Source of the DNA: Bromus sterilis
Taxonomy: Eukaryota; Streptophyta; Magnoliopsida; Poales; Poaceae
DNA: 64,000 nucleotides
Assembly (NCBI GenBank): GCA_950022295.1
Contig: OX465599.1
Location: forward strand, 289,561,501 to 289,625,500
Direction of reading: 5' to 3'
Under the pieces are notes generated by a model. That model did no database searches. It had not been told where the DNA came from and was given only the letters and a program-made list of their open reading frames with translations. This document shows, piece by piece, positions 57,752-64,000 of the stretch. The translations under genes were made by a program, and so were the position numbers. Position 1 is the first letter of the stretch. The number at the start of each line of letters is the position of its first letter.

Positions 57752-59665
57752 TGTGTCTCTTTCATTAGATGGTGTGATATATATACAAATGGAAGGACAC
57801 CATGAAGAGGTGCCTTTTCATGATGGGGTGGAAGTTACAAAGGTAGATTTATCCTATAATTAACACATGTTAATTAATTCTAACACTCCCCCTAATCTAC
57901 ACTTGTCCATCCAAAATCATCATGTTGATTAGAGGCTCCTCCAAAAATCCTGTGGGAAAAATATTAGGAGTATAGTGTTTGATATGTTGCCAAAACTCCT
58001 TCAAACCCAGTGGGAAAAATAAGGAGAAAATGCCGCAACATATAAAGTTTATTTTCTGTTTTAACTCAATATGAGGAAAACTCATAGAGTTAAAAGGACA
58101 ATAAATATGTCCTATATACTTTCTTAAAAACCCCGGTGGGGAAAACAGAAAGTATGACATATGATCTTGTGTTGATATTACCTCATTAAAAACCTTGATG
58201 AGAACCTGTGAAGTAAACTCATAAAGGGAAAAAGAGTATAATATGATGCATTGAACAGGAGTAATTCAGGAAGATACTCCCCTAATTCTTGCATATCTCA
58301 AAATCGTCGACTACAAATTCCAGGAACATTTTCTGGATGTCGAAGTTGCTAGAGACTTTGTGAACAAATGTATGAGTTTGTTGTATGATTTGACTTGCAA
58401 GATGAGCAATATAGTGATATTGCTTGTTACGTAACTTGTTTACATCCAGGCAACACAAACAACATTATCTTTGAGATAATGGTTGGTGGATGTAGCCACT
58501 AAGGTCTGTTTGAAAGACATTCATGGAATGGCTATCACACATAGTATGAATACTAAGCTTGTCTATGATCTGACATAGTGGGGATCTGATCAATATATCC
58601 AATGATATTGGTATTCATATTTCCTTGAAACTGGAAATTAGGACAAGATGTTTCATGCCTTGGAGATATCGAAAGATACTCTTTAGTCCCAACCAATTGT
58701 TTATGGTGGATCCAATAGCATTATGGAATGTTGAGTCCCAATATCTCATTTCCATCATCTCTTGGTCTAAATAGATCGTTCTCTACGTCTAGAGAATGAA
58801 ATACCATGAGAGTTATGGATGGATAAGATTTGTCCAAAATGAATTCCTCCAATATATTTTGGATATAGACAATATAGTATAGCATAATGAATGAATGAAG
58901 GTGCTCAAGTTGTAGTAACAAGCGGTATTTTGGTTTTACCCAAATCCTTCATATTAAACTCCATCATTTAGATGATTACATGTGTAGTCATTGCAGGATT
59001 AGTCACTGTGTATGACACACAAACATGGATAATCATCATTGTAGGAGTAATCCTTGTGTATAAGGAACTCACTACGTCGGTTGTATCATATGTACCGACA
59101 ACAATAAGTCGTATGGTGACTAACTGATTTTACACAATGTATGTTGCATTTTGTATTTCGATTCAGAATTTAGATTCCATAAAAAATTAATCATATATGT
59201 CTGAATCTAGTGATCCACATGGATATGTGATCACTACATATTATTAATTGCATAGATAGATGATTTTATATTGTCAATGATATAAGCTATCGGAAAGAGA
59301 TTCCACCTCTGGAGATTAGTTGGGTAGCTGCGTAAACTCTTGTGCTACAATACTTACTCTATGTTTCACCACCTCGGTGTTCTCATTCCGTTTCCAAAAA
59401 ATAAATAGGTGTAGGTATTGCTTATGTGAATACCTTCCCTTATTGAGAAAGATTATTTCTACTCAGAATTGTATCCTTTTCTTGAGTTCAGTCTGAGTGT
59501 TTTTCACACTTTGCCATGGCCATGATCTTTGGACATGAATCATTTGAAAGGTTTTTGCAATCTAGTTGAGAAATGTATGTCGACAATTGTAGACTTCCGG
59601 TTAAATGTTTCTCCAGAATATATATGCTTATATATAGTTGATGGAAATATCATTACCCAAGATGA
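57752..59665 (-). mobile_element. Copia element D, 3' part, inverted relative to C
   Basis: LTR 57752-57885 (134 bp, minus-strand TGTTAGAATTAATTAAC to GAAAGAGACACA), then on the minus strand the same pol segment as C (57170 back to about 55385). The RT segment FEHLHSF-like to FRPRDDGNEILG is better preserved here (58721-58921). The 5' part is missing; at 59670 a gypsy LTR starts. LTR sequence and length differ from C, so it is a sister family. Confidence 0.8.
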
Positions 59666-59669
59666 CTGC

Positions 59670-61124
59670 TGATTTCTACGCACGCTTCTATTCTTGTAGA
59701 CTATGTTGGGCCTCCAAGTGCAGAGGTTTGTAGGACAACAGCAATTTCTCTAAAGTGGATGACCTAAGGTTTATCGAACTCAGGGAAGTAGAGGTTGAAG
59801 ATGGTCTCTCTCAAGCAACCCTGCAATTAAGATACAAAAAGTCTCTTGTGTCCCCAACACACCTAATACAACTAGAAGTTGTAAGTGCACTAGTTCGGCG
59901 AAGAGATGGTAAAACATAGGTGATAGGTGTGGCAAAACACAATGTAATATAAATCTGTAATAAAAATGCAGCTAGCAAACATGTGACAAAAGTGAGCACA
60001 AACGGTGTAACAATGGTGGAAACAAGGCCTAGGCTTCCTACTTTCACTAGTGGCAACTCTCAACAACATTAACATAGTCTAATCACATGATATTTCCCAT
60101 AAAACATGCAATGGAGACGCACTCGAAGGTCATTCCTTTGTGGTCAAGAGAGGACGAGAATTATGTAGGGCTACAAAAGCACACCTCAAAGTTCATAGTT
60201 CTCAATCTATGGATTTACCAATTTCACCACGTCCATCCAAAGAGAGTACCACAATCACCACAACATATCTCAAGGATAGTCAAAGACAAGCAAAAGACTC
60301 TCAATCTTCAATCAACACACAAAAGAGGAAATCACTCATGAAAATATTATTCTAATCCATGTCCAGTAGACCGCTATCACCTTGGTCTCGGGGATTATAC
60401 TAGATAAAGACAAGTGAGTACATTAATCCAATACATAGAGGAAGGTGAAAATATCATGGGATCACCCTAGATTAACATAGCCTATGATCACAACGAAGAT
60501 CACATCATGGGAGAGAGAATTGACCACATAGCTACTTGTAGAAACCTCAGACCCGAGGAGGGACTACTCCCGCATCATGGAGGGAGGAAGCAATGTCGAT
60601 GGAGATGAATCTGGGGGCACTTCCCCGTCCGGTAGGGTGCCGGCACAGGAATTCTGGTCCCCCGAAGCTTGCCGGCGATGGCGGCGGCGATCGGAATTGC
60701 TTCTGGAGAAAAGGGGTCTGGAATCAGGGTTTTCGCGACGGAAGAATAAATATGATCCAAAGGGGGGCACCGGGGGGCCCACCAGGAGTCCAGGCGGCCA
60801 CCCGGCGCGGCCAAGCCCTAGGCCGCGCCACCTGGCCGCCTGGGCACCAGGTGGGGCCCCTCTGGACCTTCTTCAGTGAAGCAGGAAGCTTCCGGAATGC
60901 TGATTTTTTATCTGATTTTTCCCGAATTTTTTGGAGGTCTTTTAATATGGGGGAAACCTGAAATAGAAAAACAACAGAAAACAGGAACTCGCATTGGGTG
61001 CACTGAGTTAATAAGTTAGTCCAAATATGATCAAAAGTGTATGAAAGTGTATCTAGATCATAGAAATATCACACAAAACATGCATGGATCAAGCATAAAT
61101 TATAGATACTTTTTTGACGTATCA
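59670..61124 (-). mobile_element. 3' LTR of gypsy element F (TGATACG-type)
   Basis: 1455 bp from TGATTTCTACGCACGC to TTTTTTGACGTATCA on the plus strand. The purine-rich tract and 3' internal region follow at 61125. The half near 61124 and the GC-rich block match the other TGATACG LTRs, but 59670-60500 is unrelated to them. The left edge joins copia D; no target duplication could be checked because the right part of F is displaced. Confidence 0.72.
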
Positions 61125-61493
61125 ACATCCCTAAGCTTAATTCCTGCTTGTCCTCGAGTAGGTAAATGATAACAAGCATAATTTCTGTGGTGACATGCTA
61201 GCAACCATATAAGAACTTTGAAAGTAAAGCAATCAAGGTATGTGATTCAATTCAAGTCATAACAGGGAAGAGTCTATATTAGCATTGAAACAATCAACGA
61301 AAGAACATTGGGTGCAAGAGCTCTCGCTGTCTGTGACTCGAATGTTTCCAAATGGTGTTTGCGTGCAAGAAGGGGGATATGGGAATACGATAGAAAAATA
61401 TATTTGTTGAGAACTCAATCTACTAAAGTTTCACACTTGGTCTTCTTTGGAATCTTATCTTGACTCGTCCCCAGACCACTGATGGAGTGAAAG
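61125..61493 (-). mobile_element. 3' internal fragment of gypsy F
   Basis: It matches 45184-45540 and 63132-63487 (ACATCC..AAGCTTAATTCCTGCTTG onward) and stops at GACCACT, followed by 13 unmatched bases and the next LTR. Non-coding. Confidence 0.75.
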
Positions 61494-63131
61494 TGATAAT
61501 GGCTTCTCGCCCTTTGTTGGTTACCCCAAGTGGAAGGTGAGATGTAGGATATCAGCAAATTTCCCCAACATAGAGGATATGGTTTGTCTCCCGTAGGACT
61601 CCGGCAATGATAAGTAGGTGACAACGGCGCAACTGACGCCGAACCTACACACAACACAATTAACTTTTCTCCCAACGAAGTTCAGAGAGGTTGTCAATCT
61701 CTCTGGTCTTGTTGTTTACAAAGGGTCAAACACACAAGGGATAGTGATAATGATGATAGCAACTGAAAGTAAATGCGAGAAAATAAATGAGCTTGAAAAC
61801 AATGATGAGAATATGGACCGGGGTCCCGTGATGTTCACTAGCGATGTCTCTCTCCCAAAAGACGATAAAAATGTTATGCGAGGTAAACAAATTACAGACG
61901 GGCAATTGACAGGATTATAAACACACCGCAATGCTAACAATGCTACAAAAGAAAGGAAGAGGCTCATAAGCATGGGCAATACGCCAAAATGAGTAGACCG
62001 AAATCCATCTGCATCTACTACTAATCATCCACCTTGAGATATCTATCCAGAACATCTCGCTGGTATTAAGTTGTGAGCCCCACCCAAAGTGTAAACCCAA
62101 AGCAACAGACAACTGCATTAAAAAGAACTTTGCGTAACGTAAACAATCCTTGCAACCGCGGTTACAAGCACCGTTGTTTTCCCCCCTTGTGGCCACAACA
62201 CATCCCCTAGACTCATGTTTCTTTCACTCAAGCGTGTCATCAGGGGGCATGTACCCACAATCGAGCATAACATTACCTCTTGGAGTCACTACCTACTACT
62301 TGGCCAAAGCAATAAACAGCAACGGAGAACATGCAAGAATTACTTAGGAAAAAAGATATAAGAGATAAAACCCAAATATATTACTCTATCACGATCTGAA
62401 CATAATCTCATAATCCATCAGATCCCATCAAACTCAGCATAGCAAAGGCAGAAGAATTATATAAGTGCTTCGATCATGTAGGGAAGCTCACGAGTTCTAA
62501 ACCATGAAGAACAAAGAGGGGAGGAGAACATCAGATAGCTACTGATCATGGACCCATGGTCCAAGGTAGACTACTCATGGCACATCCGGGAAGCGTCCAT
62601 GATGGAGGAGAAGCTCCAGGATTTCGATCCTCCCTCTGGCAGGGTGCCGGGAAGGGTCCTGACGGTGCTCCCAATCTTGGAAGCACATCGGCGGCAGAAC
62701 AAAGGCGAGTTTGCGAAATAGGGTTCTCTCTTCAAAGTTTTCCCATGACGGAGAATAAATAGGCGAAGGGGGGGCAGCTAGGGGGTCCACCAGGGGTCTA
62801 GGCACCCCCCTGGCGCGTCCAGGCCCCTGGCCGCTCCAGGTGGCCGCCCTGGCACCTGGTGGTGGCCCCCTGGCCCTCCTTCGGGCTTCGGGAAGCTTCT
62901 GGCACGCTGATTTTTTATCTGAATTTTCCCGGATTTTTGGAGCACTTTTTATACGGGAAAAAACTGAAATAGAAAAACAGCAGAAAACATGGACTGACAC
63001 TAGGGTGCACTGAGTTAGTAGGTTAGTCCAAATATGATCAAAAGTGTATGAAAGTGTATCTAGATCATAGCAATATCACACAAAACATGCATGGAACGAG
63101 CAAAAATTATCGATACGTTTGAGACGTATCA
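61494..63131 (-). mobile_element. 3' LTR of gypsy element E (Athila-type family)
   Basis: 1638 bp, TGATAATGGCTTCTCGCC to TTTGAGACGTATCA. It is colinear over its length with the LTRs at 43556 and 50110 but more diverged, including in the GC-rich block (62780-62900). E is inserted in, or recombined with, the 3' region of F. Confidence 0.82.
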
Positions 63132-63898
63132 ACATCCCCAAGCTTAATTCATGCTCGTCCTCGAGTAGGTAAATGATAACAAGCATAATTTCTGTGGTGA
63201 CATGCTAGCAACTAAATAAGGACTTTGAAAAGTAAAGCAGTCAAGGTATGTAATTCAATTCAAGTCATAACATGCAAGAGTCTATATTAGCATTGAAACA
63301 AGCAATGAAAGAACATTAGGTGCAAGAGCTCTCGCTGTCTGTGACTCGAATGTTTCCAAATGGTGTTTGCGTGCAAGAAGGGGGATAGGGAATACGATAA
63401 AAAAGTATTTTTGTTGAGAACTCAATCTACTAAAGTTTCACACTTGGTCTTCTTTGGAGTCTTATCTTGACTCGTCCCTAGACCACTAGCCAGGTACAAG
63501 TCAATTCGATCCACTCCTTTTCGATATTTTGAGCACTCAGGCAATGGATGAGCGTAAGCATGAGAGTTGACGCTTAGGATGGCAAAGAGAGAAATATGGT
63601 GGAGGAGGAAGACAAAAAGGAGTGAGAAAGGCTCACATCAATGAGGACAATCATAGGCGAGAAAGCCAAATGATAGATATGATGTGAGGAGTAGGGACTG
63701 CCATGCAACGGATGCACATATGAGCTGAAAGCTCTCCAATGGAACTAGTGGGGGTGCATCTAACTTGATCGTTCATGAAGACCTAGAGCTCTTTTGAGGA
63801 GGCTCATCCTTGGAATATGCAATCCAAGTTCTATAGTGTGAAGGTCCCCACATACCTATATGTATGATCATCTCTATGGAGTACAAGGATAAGAGGGA
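63132..63898 (-). mobile_element. 3' internal region of gypsy E
   Basis: Purine-rich tract side then sequence matching 45184-45840, plus an extra 100 bp near 63745-63860. No ORF of interest. It is interrupted at 63899 by an H-type LTR edge. Confidence 0.75.
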
Positions 63899-64000
63899 TG
63901 TCGGGACCCGGAATATGCGTATGTAATTCTAGTCACAACTAAATCATATGGAGAGCCGAGATCCGTACCCACTTGTCTAAGCAAACAAGGCCAAGCACAG
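63899..64000. mobile_element. Start of an H-type LTR, cut by the window edge
   Basis: TGTCGGGACCCGGAATATGCG matches the LTR edges at 10927 and 4510 and continues matching to base 64000. It lies inside element E without any primer-binding site to its left, so this is the outer LTR edge of an insertion or a solo LTR. Confidence 0.82.

Overview
The window is transposable-element-rich DNA from a large-genome grass. The LTR families, long nested gypsy and copia insertions, PIF/Harbinger- and Stowaway-like MITEs and Helitron termini suggest a Pooideae species, probably Triticeae. This is inferred from recognising the sequence types; no search was run. There are no bacterial operons, rRNA, tRNA or CRISPR features.

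Layout. (1) 1-7185: a minus-strand Ty3/gypsy element (here 'H'), running off the left edge. It has pol, gag, a sense extra ORF upstream of gag, a tRNA-iMet primer-binding site and part of a long 5' LTR. (2) 7190-8876 and 32810-33005: two halves of one minus-strand Ty1/copia element ('G'). They are separated by a complete minus-strand chromovirus-type gypsy ('A', 8877-32809) whose insertion made a CGGGA target duplication. A has LTRs of about 4.6 kb and decayed gag-pol at 19796-25848. Its 3' LTR holds a 2.56-kb solo LTR ('B', target duplication CGATT), a tandem duplication of the A/B junction, and a piece of an H-type element. Two closely related solo LTRs starting TGATACGTCC sit in A, one in gag-pol and one in its 5' LTR. 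(3) 33012-35680: an LTR fragment and unidentified sequence.

(4) 35690-57750: remains of a plus-strand host gene. Exon-like pieces encode an F-box (exon 2) and downstream segments (exons 3 to 5) that look like one plant F-box protein, possibly of the RMF type. A MITE sits inside the F-box codons. Three head-to-tail Helitrons fill the next intron. A copia element ('C', 42595-57395, target duplication ATTTT) fills the one after, and C itself contains a complete non-autonomous Athila-type gypsy (43556-51727).

(5) 57752-64000: a second copia copy ('D') in inverted orientation to C, then two minus-strand LTR/gypsy ends ('F' and 'E') and the start of another H-type LTR at 63899.

Most element ORFs carry stops or frameshifts. 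The parts best worth checking are the extra ORF of H with its dsRNA-binding-like segment, the F-box gene broken up by insertions, the Helitron array, the rearranged 3' LTR of A and the C/D inverted repeat. Domain calls rest on reading the translations by eye.
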